Source of the DNA: a virus
Length of the DNA: 20,301 bases
Strand: one strand, 5' to 3'
IMG/VR virus record: IMGVR_UViG_3300025151_000395
Location: 1 to 20,301 of that record
In this document: positions 7,833-13,646 of the stretch, piece by piece
How positions within the stretch are numbered: position 1 is the stretch's first letter
How the letters are laid out: each line of letters begins with the position of its first letter
Notes under the pieces: model-generated
The model's database searches: none
What the model saw: only the letters and a program-made list of their open reading frames with translations
What the model was told of the DNA's origin: nothing
Translations under genes and position numbers: made by a program

Positions 7833-7880
7833 ATATTACTAACGTAATATTAAAAGAAAGAAAGTGGGAATATTACTAAC
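7833..7880. repeat. 11-bp direct repeat ATATTACTAAC, possible operator pair
   Basis: ATATTACTAAC occurs at 7833-7843 and again at 7870-7880, start to start 37 bp. Between them, TAATATT and AATATTA form an inverted pair. The two copies flank the start of the gene at 7864, downstream of the 7750 promoter, where a repressor could act on the leader. This is inference from position only. Confidence 0.35.
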
Positions 7881-8100
7881 ATCACTACTATTACTACCAC
7901 AAGATGACTTAGACCTAGATAAGTTATTCAAAGAAGCTAAGTGGGAAGAGATAGCAGATGTCCTAGACAACGGATATGAGGTAGAAAAAGTAACGAAAGT
8001 AGCTGGAGTCAGGGGAAGTGAAGCAAAAGACGAGATATTAGATTATTTGTACTATTTAGTGGATACGAAAACAGGGGAAAAATCCATCAAAATAGACTAA
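7864..8100 (+). CDS. Small acidic protein of unknown function
   Basis: A 78-residue frame begins at GTG with a hydrophobic stretch (ILLTSLLLL) and continues with a charged helical part (DLDKLFKEAKWEEIADVLDN) and GYEVEKVTKVAGVRGSEAKD. The body looks coding, with biased Leu/Val codons like the rest of the right arm. The hydrophobic start could be a short membrane anchor, or the true start may be later on a non-standard codon, since there is no other Met, Val(GTG) or Leu(TTG) start near the front. The upstream AAAGAAAGAAA is only a weak SD. It is the first gene behind the rightward promoter. I recognise no family. Confidence 0.55.
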   Translation: MGILLTSLLLLPQDDLDLDKLFKEAKWEEIADVLDNGYEVEKVTKVAGVRGSEAKDEILDYLYYLVDTKTGEKSIKID

Positions 8101-8216
8101 GCCTAGTATATGTACCAGTTTTGCAAGAAAATGCCGTATATAGGCAAAATATCGCCAAATAACACTACTTTAACTCCTTACCTCTACAGAATTTTTACAA
8201 TATATTTTGAAAACTC

Positions 8217-8246
8217 TTGCATTAGGTAACTTTTCATAAGTAAATT
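8217..8246 (+). promoter_or_regulatory. Promoter for the gene at 8270
   Basis: TTGCAT (8217-8222) and TAAATT (8241-8246) are separated by 18 nt, with CTC before the -35 as in the related promoters. Transcription would start near 8253, 17 nt before the ATG and including the AGGG ribosome-binding site. Confidence 0.5.
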
Positions 8247-8269
8247 CAGGTAACAAAAGGGTTGAGAAA

Positions 8270-8503
8270 ATGAAAACTACAATGGAAAAGGCTATGGATA
8301 ACCATTGGCGAGAAGAATCAAGCTTTAAAAATATTAACGAAGCTATCAAACTAGCAAAGAACCTCAGTATTACAGACACTATAGACGCATCTAGTAAAGT
8401 ACGCTATGATTTAGCAGAAATAGTAAGTAGACTACAAAACGCAGATGAGCTAGAAATACTAGATACACCGGAATATACAGGTAATACCTTTCCCTGTAGC
8501 TAA
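8270..8503 (+). CDS. Small helical protein of unknown function
   Basis: The 77-residue product (MKTTMEKAMDNHWREES at its start) is predicted to be mostly helical, with NINEAIKLAKNLSITD and a second helix DLAEIVSRLQNADELEIL. There is no recognised motif. ATG has AAAAGGG nine nt upstream and its own promoter at 8217-8246. It stands alone between two gaps, just before the repeat region, which would suit an early regulator, but this is only positional. The opposite strand is also open over part of this gene; I treat that as a shadow. Confidence 0.6.
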   Translation: MKTTMEKAMDNHWREESSFKNINEAIKLAKNLSITDTIDASSKVRYDLAEIVSRLQNADELEILDTPEYTGNTFPCS

Positions 8504-8582
8504 CTTAAACTACCTATTCTTAAAAAATAGCACCAATTTGTGTGTGCCTCTTATTTGCGGCATAGTCCCCCCCTCGTTACCG

Positions 8583-8642
8583 ATTCGGTTTTTCGAATCT
8601 AGGTTCGATTTTTCGAATTTACGTTCGAATATTAGAATCATC
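8583..8642. repeat. Three tandem 20-bp TTCGAA-type repeats
   Basis: Units start at 8583, 8603 and 8623: ATTCGGTTTTTCGAATCTAG, GTTCGATTTTTCGAATTTAC and GTTCGAATATTAGAATCATC. Each contains a small inverted repeat around TTCG...CGAA, degenerating in the third. The period is exactly 20 bp, about two helix turns, so bound proteins would line up on one face. The first unit with its 5' flank forms a perfect GATTCG/CGAATC stem. Confidence 0.7.
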
Positions 8643-8651
8643 ATTCTATAT

Positions 8652-8796
8652 TTATTGAGAATGAGTCTCATTATCATTAACAAATCCCTGGGATTCTTAT
8701 TGCGACTGAGTCTCATTAGCAACTAATATCCTTATTGAGATTGCGTCTCATTAACAATAGCACACCCTAGCCTTATTGAGACTGAGTCTCAGTATC
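8652..8796. repeat. Four 24-bp partly palindromic iterons
   Basis: Copies lie at 8652-8675, 8697-8720, 8732-8755 and 8773-8796, all in the same orientation, start to start 45, 35 and 41 bp. The shared core reads TTATTGmGAhTGmGTCTCA and is followed by (T/G)TA and one variable base before C. In copy 4 the centre is a clean inverted repeat, TGAGAC TGA GTCTCA. Spacing varies and spacers differ, so this is neither a simple tandem array nor a CRISPR array. Confidence 0.8.
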
Positions 8797-8906
8797 ACCG
8801 AAAAAGCCTGAATTTACGAAAAACAAACATTATATCCTATATATTTATAATGCTATTTTTTTTGTATTATAGGGCGTGAAATTACGTTTTAAAATAACCA
8901 ATCAAA

Positions 8907-8924
8907 TCTACTATATTTAGTAGA
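8907..8924. promoter_or_regulatory. Perfect inverted repeat upstream of the gene at 8945
   Basis: TCTACTA TATT TAGTAGA is a perfect 7-bp inverted repeat with a 4-nt centre, 20 nt before the ATG at 8945. It could be an operator or a leader hairpin. The TATATT inside it could also be a -10 box, but the matching -35 position (TTTTAA) is poor. Confidence 0.35.
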
Positions 8925-8944
8925 TAAAAGGATAATAGATAACA

Positions 8945-9214
8945 ATGAGTAAGAAACTAACAGGCGAACAATACAAAAAGCTAGTAGATCAGCAAGGGAA
9001 AGATATTGCTGATTCTATTGCTTCAGTTCTAGGTGTAGCTACTAAGAGAATAGGAAAGCTACAATTTGCACCTAAAACTTTTCTTGAAAAGTGGGATGCG
9101 TGTCTAGAACAATTTGAGTTAGATAGGAAAGAATGGGAAAATAATCTTCCTATAGATGATGAGACTGGACGACCTCAACAGATTAGCAAAATCAGTCTAA
9201 ACATAAACAAGTAG
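8945..9214 (+). CDS. Small protein of unknown function, first gene after the repeats
   Basis: The 89-residue product begins MSKKLTGEQYKKLVDQQGKD and has a helical N-terminal half (DIADSIASVLGVATKRIGKL), then LEKWDACLEQFELDRKEWENN. It is rich in charged residues and has no motif I recognise. The SD (AAAAGGA) is about 12 nt from the ATG, somewhat far. The stop TAG lies inside the first of three GTAGAACG repeats. As the first gene downstream of the putative origin, it could be an origin-linked or early regulatory protein; that is inference. Confidence 0.65.
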   Translation: MSKKLTGEQYKKLVDQQGKDIADSIASVLGVATKRIGKLQFAPKTFLEKWDACLEQFELDRKEWENNLPIDDETGRPQQISKISLNINK

Positions 9215-9228
9215 AACGGCGAAATAGT

Positions 9229-9260
9229 AGAACGGGCTTAGTAGAACGCTAAGCCCTTCT
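9229..9260 (+). terminator. Strong hairpin after the first right-arm gene
   Basis: GGGCTTAG (9234-9241) pairs perfectly with CTAAGCCC (9249-9256) around a 7-nt loop TAGAACG. Skipping one bulged C, the stem extends by AGAA/TTCT to 12 bp. The downstream sequence TTCTGCTTAAACTT is only moderately T-rich, so it may be an attenuator or processing site rather than a full terminator. The octamer GTAGAACG occurs three times here (9211, 9227, 9241), the last copy forming most of the loop. Confidence 0.5.
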
Positions 9261-9348
9261 GCTTAAACTTATCTCTAGACTTCGTATCTAGTAGAAGCAA
9301 AAATAGTAGATGCGAATTTTATAGATAACAAAAGTCGTAGAGGCAATT

Positions 9349-9807
9349 ATGATAGATGATATAATAGTAGATATGCAATCACCTACTCCACTCGATCTAT
9401 ATAGATATAGTAGTAGTGGTACAGTAGATATTCGTATCTCTAGACATGGTAAAGACTATACGATAAAAATAGATGATACCGAACTAGATAAGCCTATTCT
9501 ATTAGAAAATATATCTATTAGCATGGTTAAGACATGGGAGTTAATAGAAGTATTTAGGAAGAAAGCATATAAAGAGAACAAAGTGGTTAACGTCTATGAT
9601 GAGTATAGTAGAACTAGTTATAAGAGAGTTACTTTAGCTACTACATTAAATGGACTAGAAGAAGCAGAAGCTATAGAACGTCAAGCTAAGAGAATGGCTA
9701 GTACTCGTAGAAGGATGGTAGTAGACAATACCTACCACAAGAGAAAGGGTAGACTTCTAGACCCTAGAGTTATTAGACCGATACTAAGAGAGGAAAAGAC
9801 ATGGTAG
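9349..9807 (+). CDS. Protein of unknown function with basic C-terminus
   Basis: The 152-residue product starts MIDDIIVDMQSPTPLDLYRY. Residues 20-60 look beta-rich (GTVDIRISRHGKDYTIKIDD), followed by a helix with KTWELIEVFRKKAYKENK and a strongly basic C-terminal part (RQAKRMASTRRRMVVDNTYH and more). The basic end suggests nucleic-acid binding, but no known domain is seen. ATG has AGAGG six nt upstream. The gene opens the block with the marked CTA/GTA/AGA codon bias. Its stop overlaps the start of the next small gene. Confidence 0.7.
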   Translation: MIDDIIVDMQSPTPLDLYRYSSSGTVDIRISRHGKDYTIKIDDTELDKPILLENISISMVKTWELIEVFRKKAYKENKVVNVYDEYSRTSYKRVTLATTLNGLEEAEAIERQAKRMASTRRRMVVDNTYHKRKGRLLDPRVIRPILREEKTW

Positions 9808-9923
9808 ATAAATTCGACAAGATAATGGAAGAGATAGTAGAAAGGATAGAAGATGTAGGAGAGGTTCTAGCTATATTAGCACCTATCTACATATTGTTAC
9901 AACTACTAAGGATATGGTTGTAG
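9801..9923 (+). CDS. 40-residue membrane-associated peptide
   Basis: The frame MVDKFDKIMEEIVERIEDVG is an amphipathic acidic helix. It is followed by a hydrophobic C-terminal half (EVLAILAPIYILLQLLRIWL) long enough to span or lie in the membrane. ATG (9801-9803) overlaps the preceding stop, and GAGG lies seven nt upstream. The TAG is directly followed by the ATG of the next gene. The organisation supports a true gene; function is unknown. Confidence 0.62.
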   Translation: MVDKFDKIMEEIVERIEDVGEVLAILAPIYILLQLLRIWL

Positions 9924-10346
9924 ATGCAAACATTTCTACCACACGAAGATTTCTCTATCTCTGCTAGTATGCTAGACTATCGTAGACTAGGTAAGCAGAG
10001 AGTAGAAGCATTACAAATATACAATGTATTAGTAGATAATCCAACTCTACAGGGTAAGAAGTACAAGGGTTGGAGGAGACATCCTGCCGTTCTAATGTGG
10101 GATGGTCATGTAGAAGCGTTGTTACTCTACAAAAACAAGATGATAGAAGAGTGGATACTTAGAGGTTTCAATAATACAATGGAACTTGTAGGTCTGCCAG
10201 ATTCTATAGAGATGCCCTCTTGGTTGGGCGATGATAGAGTACACGCTTCTCATAGAAGCAATCTACTACGTAAAGACTTAGAGTATTACTACTCTAGGTA
10301 CAAGTGGCAAGAGCCGATAGACATGGAGTACTATTGGCCTATCTAA
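9924..10346 (+). CDS. MSMEG_6728-like protein, relative of pyrimidine-dimer DNA glycosylases
   Basis: The opening MQTFLPHEDFSISASMLDYR and RLGKQRVEALQI are near-textbook for the MSMEG_6728/Pyr_excise group. They are followed by KGWRRHPAVLMWDGHVEALL and a C-terminal segment with DDRVHASHRSNLLRKDLEYY, also typical (H..HR..LL.K....Y). The length of 140 residues fits. The best-known relative, T4 DenV, removes UV-induced pyrimidine dimers using an N-terminal Thr. Here residue 2 is Gln, so the same chemistry should not be assumed. ATG follows the preceding stop directly (TAGATG), with AGGA 11 nt upstream. Role proposed: repair or processing of phage DNA. Confidence 0.78.
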   Translation: MQTFLPHEDFSISASMLDYRRLGKQRVEALQIYNVLVDNPTLQGKKYKGWRRHPAVLMWDGHVEALLLYKNKMIEEWILRGFNNTMELVGLPDSIEMPSWLGDDRVHASHRSNLLRKDLEYYYSRYKWQEPIDMEYYWPI

Positions 10347-10365
10347 TAACTAACAAGGAGAATGT

Positions 10366-10512
10366 ATGAGAGAGATACTACACCATCTACTTGGTTCCTG
10401 TGGAGAGAGTCATGTCAGTCTACTGACTATACTTTCTAGTGGTGTTGTTATTATGTACAGAGATTATATAGTAGCAATACTCAAGGAGGTAAGAGATGCT
10501 ATATTCAAATGA
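10366..10512 (+). CDS. 48-residue membrane peptide
   Basis: The frame begins MREILHHLLGSCGESHVSLL, continues with a hydrophobic stretch TILSSGVVIMY and a second one DYIVAILKEV, and ends DAIFK. It has an excellent SD (AAGGAG five nt before ATG 10366-10368). An overlapping ATG at 10362 in another frame is too close to the SD. The end overlaps the amidoligase start by 17 nt. One transmembrane span around residues 18-33 is likely, with a basic/amphipathic end, as in small holin-like proteins, but no family is recognised. Confidence 0.62.
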   Translation: MREILHHLLGSCGESHVSLLTILSSGVVIMYRDYIVAILKEVRDAIFK

Positions 10513-12316
10513 CGTCTATCTACTAGATACAACTAATGCTAGATATACTAGTGCTAGTAGTTTCAAAGAGATAGATGTTCTCTACGACTACGATGTCTAT
10601 GCTAATGACAGAACTCTACAGTCTTATCATTTTAAGACTATAGCATCTAGAGTAGCTAAGATACTAGATGTAGCTAAGATAGAAGATTGGAATAACCCTA
10701 ACTCTAAGTATGTACTAGGTGTTCTAATAGAAACTAAAAAAGGTAGTAATAGAATATTATGTAGAGCTACTGATCTATTATATTCAGATAGACGATTGTA
10801 CAATCTAACATTTGAGTATAATGTAGTAGATGAAATAAACTATAAGTCAGTTTATTACAGTAATTTACTACATAGTAGATATGAAGATAGTCTAGATATG
10901 ATAGAATATCTCTTATCTACTGATGGATATAGAATTACTAGTGAGGTTAAACCTCTACATAAGAAAATACAAGATTTAACATTTGTAGATAATACTTATG
11001 TAAGTGAGCCTACTGTTAATAGATTCTATCTACAAGGTCAATGGCAACAAATATTATCTTTGGCTATTAGAAAAAATACTAGAAGCAATAAACTCTACAA
11101 TACTTGTACTAAGTGTAGCGACATAGTAAGTGATACATATGTACATAATGAAGATAAGTACTGCAACACTTGCTACAATACTACAGTAGAAAAATGCGAT
11201 GCTTGTCATACAGATTACAAATTAACTGACTTAGTAGGTATACTTAGTGTAGAAGACAGAAACACTAGAAGCACATATCTAGACTTAGATATTACTAGGT
11301 GTTGTAAGTCTTGTTGGGATAGTCTAATTATATCTTGTGAACATTGTAGACGCTCTGATGTAATAGACCTTGACCAGCTTAGAGACTTAGAACATTCTAC
11401 TGATAGGAGACATCTACTAATAGACTTTGCTAGAAACCATGAGAACTATCATAATGTTTTAGGTCGTAGATATTGTACCTCTTGTGCAGATCTAAAGTTG
11501 CAGTCTTATCTAGCTAGTCCTTTTAGATTTAGAAGGCTACCTATAAAACTAGCAACTAAGAGTGAGTACAATAGATACATAGGTATAGAAAGTGAGGTTA
11601 TAACTTGCTACGACGACTCTGAAGACTACGTAAATGCAGTAGGTGAGCCTAACTACTTTGAGGTAATAGAAGATGGCTCTCTAAACTCTGGAGGTGTAGA
11701 GTTTGTAACTCATAAACCTATCATAGGTGATACAGTAGTAGAAGCACTAGACAGTCTAGAACAGACACATAGAGAAGATGACAACTATACAGATGAGAGC
11801 TGTGGTATACATATACATATGAACGCACTAGACTTTAACTTTACAGAGATACAATCTCTACTAATGATTATGTCTAGGTTGCAAGGTTATATCTATAGAG
11901 GGTTACCTAGCAATAGAACAGATAACACATACTGCAAAGAGATACCTATGAGTCCTAGAAAAATATCTAGAATGAGAAGCCTAACTCATCTAGTAAACGA
12001 ATACTACAAGAGTGCAAATACTAACCTTACTGATAATAAGTACAATGATGCTAGGTACTTTGGTACTAATATACACGCTAGGTTCTACTTAGGTACAATA
12101 GAATTTAGATACCATGAGGGTAGTATCTACTCTAGACCTATTAAAGATTGGATACAATTTCTCAATAGAATTATGACAACGGCTACAAGATTACAAAGAG
12201 ACCCTGTGCTTTGTAGCAGAATTATTTCTGACAAAATACCAACTATGGATATACTTAAAGATGTAACAGGTGTATTCGGTGCTGAGTATATAGACAGGAG
12301 AATAGATAACAACTAA
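10496..12316 (+). CDS. Amidoligase with N-terminal domain and three CX2C zinc modules
   Basis: This 606-residue protein has three parts. Residues 1-200 are an unassigned, beta-rich N-terminal domain. Residues 204-330 carry six CX2C pairs (204/207, 223/226, 234/237, 270/273, 281/284, 327/330). These read as three zinc modules joined by 7-residue links, with long insertions in the second and third. Residues 360-590 are an amidoligase of the glutamine-synthetase-like fold (Amidoligase_2 type): GIESE (363-367), DGSLN and GVEFVTHKP, SCGIHIHMN (435-443, metal and substrate block), and EFRYHEG (536-542). Such enzymes join carboxylates to amines using ATP. The start has AAGGAGG seven nt upstream. A second amidoligase follows two genes later. 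Codon use is strongly CTA-biased (9 of the first 13 leucines). Confidence 0.85.
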   Translation: MLYSNDVYLLDTTNARYTSASSFKEIDVLYDYDVYANDRTLQSYHFKTIASRVAKILDVAKIEDWNNPNSKYVLGVLIETKKGSNRILCRATDLLYSDRRLYNLTFEYNVVDEINYKSVYYSNLLHSRYEDSLDMIEYLLSTDGYRITSEVKPLHKKIQDLTFVDNTYVSEPTVNRFYLQGQWQQILSLAIRKNTRSNKLYNTCTKCSDIVSDTYVHNEDKYCNTCYNTTVEKCDACHTDYKLTDLVGILSVEDRNTRSTYLDLDITRCCKSCWDSLIISCEHCRRSDVIDLDQLRDLEHSTDRRHLLIDFARNHENYHNVLGRRYCTSCADLKLQSYLASPFRFRRLPIKLATKSEYNRYIGIESEVITCYDDSEDYVNAVGEPNYFEVIEDGSLNSGGVEFVTHKPIIGDTVVEALDSLEQTHREDDNYTDESCGIHIHMNALDFNFTEIQSLLMIMSRLQGYIYRGLPSNRTDNTYCKEIPMSPRKISRMRSLTHLVNEYYKSANTNLTDNKYNDARYFGTNIHARFYLGTIEFRYHEGSIYSRPIKDWIQFLNRIMTTATRLQRDPVLCSRIISDKIPTMDILKDVTGVFGAEYIDRRIDNN

Positions 12317-12333
12317 CAAAAGGAGAAAATAGT

Positions 12334-13344
12334 ATGTGTGGAATCTTTGGATTCGCTAAGACTAGTGGTAGACAATCTGACAATCAGATGAGGATTCTTA
12401 GAGATGTGTTCACCGAGCTAACAGATGAGTCTTCTATCCGTGGTACGGATAGTACAGGTTTTTCTATTATTGATTCAGATAGTAGACATACCTACAAGAC
12501 GCTTGTAGATTCATCTAGCTTGGTAGATATGCATGACTTTGATGCTAATATTCTATCACGAATAACAAGAGACACTACCATTGTAATGGGTCACGTTAGA
12601 CTAGCTACGCATGGTAAGGTAAAGGTAACTAATGCACATCCGTTTACAGTAGGAGATGTAGTAGGTGTACACAATGGTGTCATCTACAACTACAATGAAG
12701 TAGCTAAGTCTATGGGTAAAGGTGTACCCGAAGTAGACTCGCAGGTATTGTTTCAGTCTCTTAATAGAAACAAGATGCATGAAGCCTTCGAGAATATAGA
12801 AGGTGACTTTGCTCTGACATGGGTAAAGGATAGTAATAGAAAGGTACACCTAGCTAGAGAGTCTGGTAGACCTATGGTGGTAGCTTATTGGAAGAAGGCT
12901 AGAATATTGTTTTGGGCTTCTACTAAAGAGATTATGCAAGACGCTATGCTTAGAGCTGGTCTAGTTCTACCAATCAAGAATGTACCCGAAGACTATATCT
13001 ATACGTATGATGTAGATAGCTTTGACAGTAAGCCTAACAGAGAGCAAGTACAGTTTGAGACCTTGTCTCAATACAACTACAAGACTTCTATGTACGGAGG
13101 TTGGTCTTGGAGAGATGAGTATACTAGAGGTGCAAGTCCTGCTACTATGGCTCTACCTGCTACCTGTGATAGTAGAAAAGAGATGTGTGAGTATTGCTAT
13201 GAGTGGATAGATCAAGAAGAGATATGGACAGATGCAGATAACAAGAGAGTGTGCTTTGACTGTGAGTACTTTGTAGACAAAGACGCTTATAGCAATGAAG
13301 ATAAGAGGGAGGTGAAAGATGATAGATCGTGGTTCTCATTCTAA
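12334..13344 (+). CDS. Stand-alone class II glutamine amidotransferase with C-terminal zinc module
   Basis: All active-site elements of the Ntn-type GATase II domain (as in GlmS and PurF) are present: nucleophile Cys2 in MCGIFGF, RGTDSTG (36-42), GHVRLATHG (86-94), NAHPF (100-104), HNG (113-115) and Asp135. The domain hydrolyses glutamine to glutamate and ammonia, or acts as an amidohydrolase. No synthase domain follows. Instead the C-terminal 52 residues contain CX2C-X18-CX2C (Cys285, 288, 307, 310), like the modules in both neighbouring amidoligases. ATG has AAAAGGAG eight nt upstream. The gene sits between the two amidoligase genes, so it is a plausible ammonia donor or product editor for them. 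Confidence 0.9.
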   Translation: MCGIFGFAKTSGRQSDNQMRILRDVFTELTDESSIRGTDSTGFSIIDSDSRHTYKTLVDSSSLVDMHDFDANILSRITRDTTIVMGHVRLATHGKVKVTNAHPFTVGDVVGVHNGVIYNYNEVAKSMGKGVPEVDSQVLFQSLNRNKMHEAFENIEGDFALTWVKDSNRKVHLARESGRPMVVAYWKKARILFWASTKEIMQDAMLRAGLVLPIKNVPEDYIYTYDVDSFDSKPNREQVQFETLSQYNYKTSMYGGWSWRDEYTRGASPATMALPATCDSRKEMCEYCYEWIDQEEIWTDADNKRVCFDCEYFVDKDAYSNEDKREVKDDRSWFSF

Positions 13345-13645
13345 GAAGAAGGTTATACTAGTAGGATTTCCTAACCCTATCAAACTAAAGTCTAAGAAGT
13401 TTGTAATAGAGACTTTGTACAATAGAGCTAAGAAGAATCCTTTTCTAGTAGGCTCTTCTTATGAAGAGTATCTAGACTTTCTACTCAAGCAGATAGATGT
13501 GATGGGTTCTATTGATGCAAAGATAGACAGAGACTCTGATACATTAGAAGAAGATATATACGATACTCTTAAGAAGATGAATTGGTTGAAGGTGATAAAC
13601 GCTTTTGTAGTTGGTATTATAGAAGCTACTAACATAGGAGTCTAG
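13319..13645 (+). CDS. Small protein of unknown function inside the amidoligase cassette
   Basis: The 108-residue product has a basic start (MIDRGSHSKKKVILVGFPNP), then a helical region EEYLDFLLKQIDVM and a Asp/Glu-rich link DAKIDRDSDTLEEDIYDTLK, and ends WLKVINAFVVGIIEATNIGV. I do not recognise a domain. It has a very strong SD (GGGAGG about six nt from ATG) and overlaps the amidotransferase gene by 26 nt, so the two are likely translated together. Its place between amidotransferase and second amidoligase makes it a candidate substrate, carrier or adaptor of the system. That is an inference from position. Confidence 0.7.
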   Translation: MIDRGSHSKKKVILVGFPNPIKLKSKKFVIETLYNRAKKNPFLVGSSYEEYLDFLLKQIDVMGSIDAKIDRDSDTLEEDIYDTLKKMNWLKVINAFVVGIIEATNIGV

Positions 13646-13646
13646 T

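Larger units (their letters stand above)
8504..8944. other. Gene-free region, candidate replication origin
   Basis: No convincing gene lies in these 441 bp. From left to right it holds a run of seven C (8567-8573), an 11-bp palindrome ACCGATTCGGT (8579-8589), three 20-bp tandem repeats (8583-8642), four 24-bp iterons (8652-8796), a palindrome AATCCCTGGGATT between iterons 1 and 2 (8683-8695), an AT-rich tract with a run of eight T (about 8817-8875), and the inverted repeat at 8907-8924. Iterons next to an AT-rich unwinding element are the common plan of initiator-dependent origins. The stretch also lies near the point where gene direction switches. An operator cluster for the rightward operon is the main alternative. 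Confidence 0.55.

Noticed and set aside
8119-8150. Weak hairpin (TGCC/GGCA or TTTTGC/GCAAAA) after the gene at 7864
   Set aside because: The stem is 4-6 bp with alternatives and no T run in the plus direction, so it is too weak to call a terminator.
8170-8379. Minus-strand frame with hydrophobic translation opposite the gene at 8270
   Set aside because: It overlaps the promoter and half of a gene with a good SD on the plus strand; no SD in front of its own start.
8652-8675. First iteron resembles a Fur box (GAGAATGAG...CTCATTATC)
   Set aside because: The other three copies differ at the positions a Fur box needs, and the four copies with regular context fit iterons better.
8510-8726. Open frames on both strands across the repeats
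   Set aside because: They are made of the repeat sequence, with low-complexity translations and no SD-backed start, so they are not genes.
8583-8796. CRISPR array
   Set aside because: Repeats are too variable, spacing is irregular and spacers are short; no cas genes nearby (the Cas4-like nuclease belongs to the recombination set).
8855-8880. GTATTATAGGGCG looks like the 3' end of a T7-type promoter
   Set aside because: Only the final TATAGGG-like part matches, one copy only, and no phage RNA polymerase gene is seen.
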